The notes below the pieces were generated by a model. That model had not been told where the DNA came from. It saw only the letters and a list, made by a program, of their open reading frames with translations, and did not search any database. Both the position numbers and the translations under genes were made by a program. A stretch of 64,000 nt of DNA. Source: Eutreptiella sp. 'Long Island Sound 2002'. Taxonomy: Eukaryota > Euglenozoa > Euglenophyceae > Eutreptiales > Eutreptiaceae. The stretch spans positions 36,784,912 through 36,848,911 of the forward strand of contig OZ038389.1 of NCBI GenBank assembly GCA_964036045.1, written 5' to 3'. Each line of letters begins with the position of its first letter. Positions within the stretch are counted from its first letter, which is position 1. Positions 38,796 to 48,055 of this stretch are shown piece after piece.

Positions 38796-38849
38796 CCAGT
38801 GCCGTGCGTCCCGACTGCTTGTAGCGTATTTAGCAAAACTTTTGGGGGA

Positions 38850-38904
38850 TCAATGGTCGGTTCTGATAGACTGAATGTCCCCGCCATAGACAATTCCAGC
38901 CATT
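38850..38904 (+). repeat. Direct repeat flanking a 0.4-kb insert, right copy
   Basis: It matches 38385-38440 with a few substitutions. It could be the remains of a duplicated terminal or tandem unit. Confidence 0.6.
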
Positions 38905-39271
38905 AGTCCAGCAGTACTGCGAAATCCAATCAATGCACGTGTCCCCTTCTTGGTTGGGGTGCTCCACTATGTAAAATACAGCGAGGCGTTGCGGTTAGCT
39001 CCGTGGGTCACTTGTGTGCTTGTCCTTTGCTGCCGACTCTAGCGAACAACCTGGATCAATATAAGCAGTCGTCCGTAATGTGGACTGCATTCACTGTGTC
39101 ACATGCGAGCTGACCGGGCTGCAAAGCATGGCACTCATTCGGCCTTACCCCGTCTGTCGCTGTTTAGTTTCAAAAAGTGAAGGGAGTAACATACATTAAG
39201 ACTCAGAAATCAGAATGCGTTGCAGATGCACGTGTGCCATGTGGCTGTGTGCTTATGGGATCATATTTCTG

Positions 39272-39375
39272 GTGAGGTGCCCCGTGCTTCAGTGGAAGCA
39301 CCCTGGATGCCAGCGGCGCTGGCCCCAGGTTCGAACCCCACTGCCCGAGCCGCGGAGGCTCGGGCAAAGGCAAGC
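39272..39375 (+). repeat. tRNA-like sequence with adjoining hairpin
   Basis: The A-box-like TGCTTCAGTGGAAGC is followed by a GCCAGC-ggc-GCTGGC arm, a B-box GGTTCGAACCC, and a perfect hairpin GCCCGAGCC/GGCTCGGGC (about 39344-39368). Confidence 0.5.
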
Positions 39376-39544
39376 AACGGGTGGGGTGGCAGCCTCCCAT
39401 CGGGCGTGGGCGGTGGCGGGGCGCACTGCTACAGGTGGCCGGGCACATTTTGCTAGTTGATGATGGTGTATGTAACTAAAACAGCGCATTAAGAAAATAG
39501 ACCAGTAGAAACGGGAGGGGCCCCAGTCCCCTGTCGGGCGAGGC

Positions 39545-39637
39545 CGGTGGGGGGGAGCACTGCTACAGGCCGGGTTCGAACCGGCGATCCACGTGACGAC
39601 ATCCGACGATGTTAACCACTATACCACACTGCCTCCC
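39545..39637 (-). repeat. tRNA-like 3' end of the LINE, overlapping the ORF2 stop
   Basis: The minus strand reads GGGAGGCAGTGTGGTATAGTGGTTAAC, then a degenerate anticodon arm, then a perfect T arm GCCGG-TTCGAAC-CCGGC and CTGTAGCAGTGCTCCC. The outer GGGAG pairs with CTCCC. The A-box TGGTATAGTGGTT contains the ORF2 stop TAG (39619-39621). A related tail (ctgtagcagtgcgccccgcc) recurs near 39400-39440. Confidence 0.65.
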
Positions 39638-42600
39638 ATATTGTCTTTGTAAGGGGAAAAATTCAAAACTTGCACAATCGAATCCAGCTTGGCCACAGTG
39701 GACCTGCGCTGTCGCTTGGTGGGAGGGGTGTACGTGGGCATGATGAAGTCCCGCGACGGGGTCCTAAGTACAGGGCATCTGGGATGGGAGAGCCTTCCCT
39801 GTTCAGCCAATCTATCAGCTTCGTTGTTCCCTAGAATGTCCACATGGGACGGCACTTTAATAAACTTGATGGAGCCTGTGTGTGCACTGAGGGTGTCCAG
39901 AAGAAGTTCCCAGAGGGGAACGTTAGAAACCGGACCGCTGCTTCCCGTCCATCCCCTGAGTTTCCACCGGCGCGCCGCGCTAGTGGCTCCCAGGAAGACG
40001 TACTCACTGTCTGTGCAAATAGCGACTTTACCAAAAGAGAGGATTTGCAATGCCCGAACCACGGCCAGGAGTTCTGCCGTGTTGTTTGTCTGCCGGAAGT
40101 GTACCGGAACATATGCAGAGATGCTGATGTCAGGGTGCGCATAGATGCCATATCCTGCTACCCGGCCCACACCTTCCGTTTCGGCGGATGAGCCATCCGT
40201 GAAAACCAGGGTGTATCCGTCCGCGGAGAGGGTGTCAAAAATTCCTTCCAGCTCCGCCGCCCGTTGCTGTTTGCGCAGTCGGCGCGCTATTTCTTTGCGT
40301 TGTTTTTTGCTGGGCGGGGGAGTGGGAGGTGTGACACGCAGATGGGGGTGTTGTAGCACTCCATCATGGAGAAGCGACTGTAGCGCTCCGATGAAAAGAT
40401 GCAGGTCATGATCTGAAATAGGGATGCTCGATGGACATGTAGCCCATAGTTTCAAGGTGGCAATCCAGATAGAAACAAAGCGGGACCAGGTAGCTGAATA
40501 TTGTCGTTGGTATTTTTTCTTTTGGCGGACCTGCCAATTGGCGTATACCGCCGCCCAGGCCAGGAAGCCTGTTGGGCACTGAAAGGAAAACTGTAGGAAG
40601 GAGGAAAGCAGGGCGGTTGGACGTTCCTCTACAGTGGCCGTGGGGAAGCATTTGGAAATAGTGTCAAAAGCAACTTTGAGCAAGGAGCACTCCGTGCGTG
40701 CGTGGTCGATTGTCTCTAGCTCACCGTCAATTGGGCACCACACGTCATCCGGTTTCCAATCTTTTTGCCGCTCCCCCACAGGGAGGCGGAGCCATAGCAC
40801 CTGTCTGATGAAGTCTTTGTGGTGTGCGGGAATGTTGAAAAGGTGAAAGGCCTTCCATACCTCAGGTGGTTGCCTTGGTGCCAGGGAGGTAGTAGAACAG
40901 AGGAACAAAGCCATGGATTTTGTGGTCCATCGAGACCACACATCCGCTCCCGGAACCGGGTGGAGGGGTGGGTTCGTGGGTGCCTGGCCGAGATTAGAGG
41001 AGTGATAATGAAACACTCCCTGCTGATAAATGCTGGCCCAAGTGGGTGCGATCTGCGAAATATGTGTGCTGTTGTTGAATAAATCTCCCACCGTAATGAC
41101 CCCCTGCCGGATAAGCTGGGGGCAATAGTAGGTGAGGGATGCCGGCTTGGAGAACAGTCTGTTGTGCCAGAGTGGGGTGTCAGACGATAGTGCTTCAGGC
41201 CGGTTGAAGGTCACTTTGGCAGTGACAAGTGAATATGCTCGTGCGCTCCAAGCCAGATAAGGCATTTTGTGCCAAGCCACATTGCTCCCCATTTGAAAAG
41301 TGTGGAGCGTGGACGGGGAGACATTTATGCCATACTCAGTGGCAAAACGCTCATAAGGCTCGGTGACACATTTAGGAATGGCCTCGGCCTTGTAGACATG
41401 ACGAATAAAGATAGTGGAAAATTGCCAAAGCAGGAAGGTGTCAGGGGGGGCCAGTTCAAGCCCCCCATGCTCTCTGCTGTGCGACAGGATGTCTAGTGTA
41501 ATGCCCCAGTTGCTGAGCTTGAGGGCAACCCGATAAATTGTTTTGACCGCGGCGATGACATTGTCTGTAGGGTAGACAACACGAGACGGGTAGACCAAAA
41601 GTGGGAGAATCCAGCTTTGGAGGAGTTCCACCCTTTCAGCGAGTGAGAGGGACCACGACTGCATGGAAAACGCACGACCTGTGGCTTTTCTGAGTGCAGG
41701 TCCATAGGCCTCCTCCGCTGTGGTAGCCCCAAGGACAATGCCCAGGTACTTGTATTTGTCGACTACTCTGAGGCCTGTGCTCAGGAGCTGAACCCTGTGT
41801 ATGGGGTCCCAATGCCCCTTGAGCAGAATGTTGGACTTGTCCAGGTTTGTCGAGAATTCCTGAACGCTGCTCCAGACCAAGAGGAACACCCTTGCCCCTG
41901 TGGCAGGGTCGCATTCAATGATGATGATTAAGTCGTCTGCGTAGAGCAGAACTTGCACATGTTCTGACAAATCCATAAGTTTGTGGATGATGGGGGAAAT
42001 GAGCATGGCAAATATAGTCGGCGAAAAGGGGCACCCCTGTCGTACACCCGAACGGGGGATAATTTTGTGGTCTGTGTAAATGTGATCACGGACAAGGACA
42101 CAGATTGGCGCTGTAAACAGCAGTAAACATAGGGAAATTAGGCTGTCTGGCAATTGCATAAGATTAAGGAACGTGCGGGTATACTCATGAGAAACAGAAT
42201 CAAAGGCCTTTTTGAAATCAATGGGGCAAAACAGAGCGTCCCCCGGGGAGTTCCAGGAGCCAAAAGTATGCCACAGATTCGTGAAAATGGACCGTCCCCT
42301 GATAAAACCTCGTTGCTGGATAGGGGTGAAGGCATCAATGTAGTCTCTGAGTTGCAGGGCAAGAATGGCTGCCACCCATTTGTGTGAAGTGTTTTGCAGC
42401 ACCAAAGGCCGTAGATTGTGTACTGAAGCGGTCCCAAGTCCTTTCGGAATGGGATTAAGAAGTGCCAAGGACCAGTCATCGTTGAGTGTGTTAGAGTCCA
42501 GAATGCCCTTGTAAATGTCAAGCATAAGGGGGCAAAAGAAATCCGAAAAGGCCTTGTAGATGGAAACCTGTACTCCATCAATTCCAGGTGCCGAAGTGCC

Positions 42601-44223
42601 GTTCAAGGACTCCAGCGCGGCGTGCACTAAGTCCAGTGACAGCGGTTGTATCAGCATTTTTGCCATCAATGCTGTGTTTTTGCCACGGAAAAATGTTTTG
42701 AGATAAGGCTTCACTTCCATTTGTGATTTTCCGGAGGGGTTCATTGTTTGTTGCCAATAGGAGACGATTTCAGAGACCATGGACTCAGGGTCGGGCAGAA
42801 GCTGGCCGGACCTGTTGCGTAAACAGTATAGTTTTCGTTTGAATTGTAGTTGTTTGGTGAGTCGCCAGATTTCTTGGCGGCGGCGCCATGGTTGCAAATG
42901 ATGTGGGTCGTGTAGAGTAGTTTTTAGCTTATCCAGAACCTGCTGTCCTGAACGGTCGGTGTCTGCCCGTTCGGCCACGGCTGTTAAAATTTGATAAGCC
43001 GCTTTGGCGGATGAGGGGGTGTACCCATGATCCTTGAGGTAGCGCCGGGCCTCTTCCGAGAGGTGATGTGTAGAAGAGACCATCAAGAGAGACTGCAATT
43101 CCGTGATGCCGGTGGCTCTGTTGGCCTTCTCATAGGAGAAAGCTGCAGTTTTGATACATTCCAAACCGTCCGCCCACTTGGAGTAACCTTCAGTGTTGAT
43201 GGAGTGCAGTTCAGCCTGTAGTTGTTGGAGGGTGTCCTCCGAGGATAAGAAAGTTGTAGGGATTCTGAGTCGCTTCCCTTGCTTGGTAGGCTTGGCCGAC
43301 AGTGAGGCAATAACTGCCTTGTGGTCCGAATTGGCCACAAAACGGGTATAGCACTCCACCACGGAGTTTTGGAAATTCTCGTGAAGGAGAATTCTATCGA
43401 TTCGTCGTCTCCTGTCAAGGACGGGGGCGCACTCGTTTGCGGCTAGGTCGGGCCTAGCCGACGTAGTCGGCTTGGCCGGGGCAAAGCCCCATGTCCAGCC
43501 TTCCAAATCAAAATCGGAGTGTCTGCCACTGTGGAAACATGCATATGTGTCGATGAGCTGATGGTTCGTCAGAAAATCAAGTTCCGCTTCACGGGCGGCG
43601 ATGACAGTGGAGTGCTCAGAAGATAGATGCGGTGCAGAAATGTCCCTTGAGGGGACTGTGACCGAATTGTGGTCGGACAGATAGATGGTGTCTCCCGGGA
43701 CGAGAGTGGGCGAGACTTGCGAGAGCAAGGTCCATTGGCGCTGCCTTTCGACTGCGTCATGATGAAAATGATAAACACAGAAATGGTGCTTGACCCCATT
43801 GGGGTCAGCCAGCTGAGCAAAAAGGTGGCGTTTTTCAATGGCATACGAATTCAGGAGTGTCCAAGTGTTGTGAAAAATCAGTGCAGATCCCCCTCTACCT
43901 TTGGGGCTCAGGTTGGAAAGGAGGACGAACCCCCAGTCCTTGAACCGTTTAGTAAGCTGCTCAAGGCATTGATCATCCTTGATGTGCGCTTCCTGAAGTC
44001 CCATTACATGTACGGAGTTACGATACAAAAAACGGCATATCTGGACCTGCCTATCTTCCGAAAAGTTGTCGCTGACGGGGACCTTGGTGGTCAGCCCGTT
44101 GGCGTTAAAAGTGGCTACCTTGGTGTGTGCTGCGGCATAAACCACTGGCTGTTGGTTGTCTCCTGTCGGACGTCCAACCGCTGGTGGTTGGTGGTGTGCT
44201 GGTTTTTGTGAGTGTGACGTCAT
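39619..44223 (-). CDS. LINE ORF2: APE endonuclease, reverse transcriptase, RNase H (1534 aa)
   Basis: It starts at ATG 44221-44223, four bases after ORF1. The N-terminal endonuclease/exonuclease/phosphatase domain has FNANGL, GLQEAH, YLSDHNSV, RRRIDRILL and a terminal SDHKAV. RT (about residues 500-800) has GIDGV, LRPLVLQNTSHK, RGFIRGRS, PIDFKKAFDSV, GVRQGCPFSP and catalytic YADD at about 41933-41944. A Cys/His cluster follows (VWCPIDGELETIDHARTEC). The C-terminal RNase H keeps all four acidic residues (FTDGSS, NTAELLAV, CTDSEYV, NEADRLAEQG). It is uninterrupted, so the enzyme may be functional. The last codons MGGSVV and the stop are supplied by the tRNA-like tail. Confidence 0.92.
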   Translation of the reverse strand: MTSHSQKPAHHQPPAVGRPTGDNQQPVVYAAAHTKVATFNANGLTTKVPVSDNFSEDRQVQICRFLYRNSVHVMGLQEAHIKDDQCLEQLTKRFKDWGFVLLSNLSPKGRGGSALIFHNTWTLLNSYAIEKRHLFAQLADPNGVKHHFCVYHFHHDAVERQRQWTLLSQVSPTLVPGDTIYLSDHNSVTVPSRDISAPHLSSEHSTVIAAREAELDFLTNHQLIDTYACFHSGRHSDFDLEGWTWGFAPAKPTTSARPDLAANECAPVLDRRRRIDRILLHENFQNSVVECYTRFVANSDHKAVIASLSAKPTKQGKRLRIPTTFLSSEDTLQQLQAELHSINTEGYSKWADGLECIKTAAFSYEKANRATGITELQSLLMVSSTHHLSEEARRYLKDHGYTPSSAKAAYQILTAVAERADTDRSGQQVLDKLKTTLHDPHHLQPWRRRQEIWRLTKQLQFKRKLYCLRNRSGQLLPDPESMVSEIVSYWQQTMNPSGKSQMEVKPYLKTFFRGKNTALMAKMLIQPLSLDLVHAALESLNGTSAPGIDGVQVSIYKAFSDFFCPLMLDIYKGILDSNTLNDDWSLALLNPIPKGLGTASVHNLRPLVLQNTSHKWVAAILALQLRDYIDAFTPIQQRGFIRGRSIFTNLWHTFGSWNSPGDALFCPIDFKKAFDSVSHEYTRTFLNLMQLPDSLISLCLLLFTAPICVLVRDHIYTDHKIIPRSGVRQGCPFSPTIFAMLISPIIHKLMDLSEHVQVLLYADDLIIIIECDPATGARVFLLVWSSVQEFSTNLDKSNILLKGHWDPIHRVQLLSTGLRVVDKYKYLGIVLGATTAEEAYGPALRKATGRAFSMQSWSLSLAERVELLQSWILPLLVYPSRVVYPTDNVIAAVKTIYRVALKLSNWGITLDILSHSREHGGLELAPPDTFLLWQFSTIFIRHVYKAEAIPKCVTEPYERFATEYGINVSPSTLHTFQMGSNVAWHKMPYLAWSARAYSLVTAKVTFNRPEALSSDTPLWHNRLFSKPASLTYYCPQLIRQGVITVGDLFNNSTHISQIAPTWASIYQQGVFHYHSSNLGQAPTNPPLHPVPGADVWSRWTTKSMALFLCSTTSLAPRQPPEVWKAFHLFNIPAHHKDFIRQVLWLRLPVGERQKDWKPDDVWCPIDGELETIDHARTECSLLKVAFDTISKCFPTATVEERPTALLSSFLQFSFQCPTGFLAWAAVYANWQVRQKKKYQRQYSATWSRFVSIWIATLKLWATCPSSIPISDHDLHLFIGALQSLLHDGVLQHPHLRVTPPTPPPSKKQRKEIARRLRKQQRAAELEGIFDTLSADGYTLVFTDGSSAETEGVGRVAGYGIYAHPDISISAYVPVHFRQTNNTAELLAVVRALQILSFGKVAICTDSEYVFLGATSAARRWKLRGWTGSSGPVSNVPLWELLLDTLSAHTGSIKFIKVPSHVDILGNNEADRLAEQGRLSHPRCPVLRTPSRDFIMPTYTPPTKRQRRSTVAKLDSIVQVLNFSPYKDNMGGSVV

Positions 44224-44234
44224 AAGGTCATGTT
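44219..44234 (-). promoter_or_regulatory. ORF1-ORF2 junction with two stop-start ATGA overlaps
   Basis: The minus strand reads ACATGACCTTATGACG. The ORF1 stop TGA overlaps an ATG (ATGA) that opens a three-codon frame (Met-Thr-Leu-stop), whose TGA overlaps the ORF2 ATG (again ATGA). This is a plausible termination-reinitiation relay. Confidence 0.55.
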
Positions 44235-46654
44235 GGCTGCTTCACAGTTTGTGCATAAGAGGGCTTTTTGGACTCAGCAGAAGCTGGTTTTTTCCTGTTA
44301 GCCATGGATTCACGCTTGAGATTATTAAACTCATCGATGGGGATGATGGAAATTGAAATTTGTTTCGCTTCGTCATGAAGCATGACGCTTTGGTTTGCGG
44401 AGGCAAATTTGCCTTTTATTCGCCATGCGGCGGTGGAAAAGCGTCCCGGGTTCCATGTTGACCGGACCGCTGATTCGGCAAGAAAACCGTTTTCATTGAG
44501 GAAAGACAATAGGGCCGGGCCCTGTAACCAAATGGGAACGTCATAAACGACTTTTAAATCAGAACGCCCCTCCGGTGAGGACGAGGCGGAAGAGGCGGAA
44601 GAGACTGACTCCGTGTCGGATTCCCCTTTGAACCAGTCACGCTGGCGTTCGTCCTTGAACAGTAGGCCATTGGCCTTCATTTGGACATAGGGGCCAGATA
44701 TGAACTGCTCAGTGGCGGACTCAGTGGAAAGGCCCACCCGCAGTTTGTTAAACCCGGTGACCTGCAGGTACGTAGGATCAGAAATATCAGAAAGAGCTTG
44801 CTTGACATTGCGCCAGAGATGTTTGGCGTAGTTTTCCTTGTGGGTCTTCTTATAGAAGACATCGAGAACGGTGTGGCAGTGAGGGAAAATAGAGCCGTCA
44901 AATTCGGAAATGCTCATAAGTGCGAAAAAGTCCAACTTTTTAAAATCAGCAGTGAAGCTAGCGCAATGTGGTGCATCAAGATTGACCAGAAAGATTTTTG
45001 ATTGTATGCCTTGCTGTCTCAGATTGACCGGTCCCGGAATGTTGAAGCATTGGGACCCGGTCATGCCTAGCTTCAGCATTGTTTGTGTCATATCCTTTTC
45101 AGACATATGCACTGCATGGGAGTGGAGAGGGGACTCCGGCAACTGGCAGGGTTTGCGGTCCAGGGTTCGCCCCTGGGATAGCAATCTTGTAGAGAAACGG
45201 GCCGGTTCCAGCCTTTGATCTATAGAAGTAGCAGTGTGCAGAATAGCGAAAAAATCCCTGGAGTGTCCATCAGTGTCCTGTAGCTGTCTGGAGAGTCTTG
45301 AAAACGCCTGTGGCGTACAAGAGGCGTGTTGTAACTGTGCGTCACACCATTGTGGGAAATTGTGCTGGTGCGTCAGGTCGACCAAAATGTCGATTCGTTT
45401 CGGCCGCAACCTGGTGTAAAGAAAATTCGCTGTTTTGACACAGGATGTGAGTTCTGTGTCCCTCGTGACTAACAAAAAGATAGTGTGTGAGTTGGGAAAA
45501 TGTTGTGAAAGATCATCATCTGAGAAATCCGTGAGTCCTTTCCAACTTTTGGGGGAACCATCAGTGGAGAAGGCGGCAGTGGCTTGAAGGACCACAAAGT
45601 CCTGCAGCCAATTAAATTGCATCATAAGGAGCTGTTGTTCAGAGTCCATGAGTGAGGTCAGAAATTCAGGATCGTGCAGGGTTTTTTTGTTAGCACATAA
45701 ATCATTAGCTGCCTGAATGTTCGCAGGGGTCATGAAGATCCCTGGTTCCGTAGCGGGGGGTGGGTGGTCAGCCGACCCTTGGGCTTCGGCTGGCTTTTTT
45801 TTCTTTTTGAGCGGAGAGACGCCCAAAGCGTTTGAGAGCTTGGAGTGAACCTTTTCTCTCTGATGTAAAAGCACCTTTTGTTGCTGCATGACCTGTTCTT
45901 GCTGCTTAGAAATGACATCTGATACCTTAGAGTCAGGGTTGCAAAGCAGGTCGAAAATGGCCTTCTCTGCCTCCCCGATTTGCGAGTTTATGATGGTCCA
46001 CTGCTTTTGAAGGCGAGTGGTATCCTCAGCGGTGACTTCGGTTCCGAGCTGTTCATGTTGACTTTCCACTTCCTTGGCTTGGGTGATGAGGTCAAAAAAG
46101 TTCTTACGGGCTTTCAGAAGTGGGTTGTCCTCAGCAATCTCTAGCTGTTGTAGGGTCATTCGAATAGCGATGCCCAGATCATCGATAGATTGTGTTAGCC
46201 GCTGTCCGTAGGAGGCATTTTCAGGGCTGTTGAGGTGACCGGATTTCTCCAAGTTGCTCTTTTCGGTAAGTAGCGCGCTTCTCTTAGAAGTGAGATCCGG
46301 AATATTGTTTGCAGAGGAGAGTTGCAGACCTCTTGTCATAGGGTCGTCGCTCACGGCTTGTTCCATCATTTCGTCAACGATTTCTTTTGACCGCTGCTGC
46401 GTAATTTGATTCAGGATTGTGATGAGGTGCTGAGAAAGCAAAGCTTTAGAGGCTGCAGTTAAAGGAGTCGTGAATGTTTTATTTGAGGTATTCCAGTTGC
46501 ATTGCGACAGTAGTTGCGTCAGGGCTGCCTCGGTGAGCGGAGCCTGTCGGAGAAAACTTTTGACCCCCCCCCCCCCCCACCCCACCCCCACCCCCCCCTC
46601 AAAAAAGTGATATCCAGTTTTAGGGGGTAGAGGCCTGAAAATCAAAAAATCCAT
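44228..46654 (-). CDS. LINE ORF1 protein (coiled-coil, RNA-binding type)
   Basis: It is up to 808 codons. The first about 35 residues are read through a G-run and look artificial; the next in-frame Met is residue 96 (EIVDEMMEQA), so the real start is open. The N-terminal third is helical and charged (residues about 100-290, coiled-coil-like, with KQQEQVMQQQKVLLHQREKVHSKL). A basic KKKKKPAEA patch and a globular middle follow (about 300-640). Near the C-terminus VVYDVPIWLQGPALLSFLNENGFL has an RRM-like ring, and the end is basic (RKKPASAESKKPSYAQTVKQPT). LINE ORF1 proteins bind element RNA; that role is inferred from position and composition. Confidence 0.75.
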   Translation of the reverse strand: MDFLIFRPLPPKTGYHFFEGGVGVGWGGGGVKSFLRQAPLTEAALTQLLSQCNWNTSNKTFTTPLTAASKALLSQHLITILNQITQQRSKEIVDEMMEQAVSDDPMTRGLQLSSANNIPDLTSKRSALLTEKSNLEKSGHLNSPENASYGQRLTQSIDDLGIAIRMTLQQLEIAEDNPLLKARKNFFDLITQAKEVESQHEQLGTEVTAEDTTRLQKQWTIINSQIGEAEKAIFDLLCNPDSKVSDVISKQQEQVMQQQKVLLHQREKVHSKLSNALGVSPLKKKKKPAEAQGSADHPPPATEPGIFMTPANIQAANDLCANKKTLHDPEFLTSLMDSEQQLLMMQFNWLQDFVVLQATAAFSTDGSPKSWKGLTDFSDDDLSQHFPNSHTIFLLVTRDTELTSCVKTANFLYTRLRPKRIDILVDLTHQHNFPQWCDAQLQHASCTPQAFSRLSRQLQDTDGHSRDFFAILHTATSIDQRLEPARFSTRLLSQGRTLDRKPCQLPESPLHSHAVHMSEKDMTQTMLKLGMTGSQCFNIPGPVNLRQQGIQSKIFLVNLDAPHCASFTADFKKLDFFALMSISEFDGSIFPHCHTVLDVFYKKTHKENYAKHLWRNVKQALSDISDPTYLQVTGFNKLRVGLSTESATEQFISGPYVQMKANGLLFKDERQRDWFKGESDTESVSSASSASSSPEGRSDLKVVYDVPIWLQGPALLSFLNENGFLAESAVRSTWNPGRFSTAAWRIKGKFASANQSVMLHDEAKQISISIIPIDEFNNLKRESMANRKKPASAESKKPSYAQTVKQPT
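46564..46600 (+). repeat. C-rich homopolymer-like tract
   Basis: There are 37 bases of C broken by three single A and one T, lying in the apparent start of LINE ORF1. Confidence 0.9.
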
Positions 46655-46846
46655 TGAGGGATGGTCTTATTGGGCAAAATAATGATTTTACAAGGGGTTG
46701 GACATCCAATATCATGCCTTGGGGTATGCTACGCGAATGACCCCAAAAAAGGGGGGTATATGACGCCCGCGCCTGCGCTTGATCTAACAACCTCTCTTCG
46801 AGGTGATTCTCACTGCGTCCGGATTTTTGCAACTGAGTGAATGGAT

Positions 46847-46878
46847 GGGGGGGGGGGGGTAGTACCCCCCCCCCCCCC
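46847..46878 (+). repeat. G13-TAGTA-C14 inverted homopolymer hairpin
   Basis: Thirteen G, a 5-base spacer and fourteen C form a perfect G:C hairpin. The two halves could also form quadruplex and i-motif structures. Confidence 0.9.
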
Positions 46879-46900
46879 GTGTCCAAGCACGCAAAAATTC

Positions 46901-46935
46901 AGAAAAACGACGGTCAGACAGGCTCATGTGCTTAG
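46901..46935 (+). repeat. About 33-bp direct repeat, left copy
   Basis: The block gaaaaacgacggtcagac.ggctcatgtgctt recurs at 47592-47625. Confidence 0.8.
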
Positions 46936-47591
46936 ACAAGCCCGTGCCTGCACGCGATGCGCAGTACCGAAAGAACGTATTTCGCCGAAAAGCTGCTCGT
47001 ACCTCACCCTAACCACAATTGTTGCAACAGGGCACTACAACACTATGTGCAGGCAAATTGCAGCAAGTTCTGGAGGTCCTCACTGCCTGTCAGGGGCATC
47101 AGCAGCTGTGGAATAGAAGCCCTTTCCAACCTTGCACCTCATCTTGAACAATTGCGTATGCTTGCCCTTTGGGGCAGGCTTTGGAGCAGGCTTGGCTTCA
47201 GGTTTTGGAATGGGTTTCGGCTTCCTATTCCTTGGGACAAAACTGTCATCAATAATATCTTTGGTGAAGTAAAGCTTGCCCTCAAAGACATGGCCAAGGC
47301 CCCAAATCCTACGGCCCACTTTGGCCCACACAATCTGCACTTCATCATCCTCCCATGATTTCCCGATTGTGGTCAACGTAGTACGGCACGCCACCATCCG
47401 TGGTACCAGGAGTGGAAACATCAGCCATGGCTGAAAATCATACCAAGACAGACAGCATTGGGTTGCAGTTGCAAGTGGAATGTTGGTATGAGCAGGAGGA
47501 ACTACCAGAAGCATGATCCAGCTCCCCTTTCCCTCTACAATCGAAGCACAACCCCGTAACGTCACATTTCTGACCATGAAAACCATGGTCT

Positions 47592-47625
47592 GAAAAACGA
47601 CGGTCAGACGGGCTCATGTGCTTGG
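47592..47625 (+). repeat. About 33-bp direct repeat, right copy
   Basis: It differs from 46901-46935 by one base. The 0.65 kb between them contains the ambiguous minus-strand open stretch 47586-47080, with a Pro/Lys-rich end. Confidence 0.8.
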
Positions 47626-47789
47626 TGGACAAGGCAGTGCTTGGACAAGGGGGGGAGGGGTAGGCTTTGAGGAAACCTGGTTCCCCGTGGAGCGAACATG
47701 GGCAAAGCAGTGAAGTGACGGAGTGCAGTGCATAGCACAAAACAAAGGTGTGCACAAAGGTGTGTGTGTGTGTGTGTGTGTTTTTGGCT

Positions 47790-48055
47790 CAGACCAAGAT
47801 GAGCTGGCGCAGCCTGCTCACTGTACAGTACTCGACATAACCTCTTGGAATCAAGGTTCAGAGCTGTCCAGTGCTACAATGATCCCACAGTGGCTGTGGT
47901 AGCGGACCTGACACGTAGTGAGGATTAGCTGAGTCTGAAACCACGTTATGCAGTGGGAAACCGCCACGCCCGTAGGCTTCCCAGTGTGCATGAGGCACAA
48001 TGACTGTAGGCTGAAGAAGACAGTGGTGTGAAGATTGAAGACTGAGATGGATCAG
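47790..48055 (+). repeat. Dispersed repeat family R1, copy 2
   Basis: It aligns with 37436-37700 in the same orientation, with moderate divergence and small indels. Confidence 0.8.

Larger units (their letters stand above)
39450..46600 (-). mobile_element. LINE (non-LTR retrotransposon) with ORF1, ORF2 and tRNA-like 3' tail
   Basis: On the minus strand ORF1 (46654-44228) and ORF2 (44223-39619) are both open, followed by a short 3' end containing a tRNA-like sequence. The 5' boundary is uncertain. A G-rich tract (plus-strand C tract 46564-46600) interrupts the beginning of ORF1 and may mark a 5' truncation. No clear target duplication was found. APE endonuclease plus a C-terminal RNase H places it near L1/I-type plant and algal LINEs. 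Confidence 0.85.

Noticed and set aside
38627-39637. Functional tRNA genes
   Set aside because: Stems around the anticodon are mismatched or loops too long, and the copies share non-tRNA tails; they fit SINE-like repeats better.
47080-47450. Possible WW domain (GVPYYVDHNRE on the minus strand near 47360-47430)
   Set aside because: Only the middle of the motif is present and the frame stops a few codons later. Neither flanking Trp could be placed.
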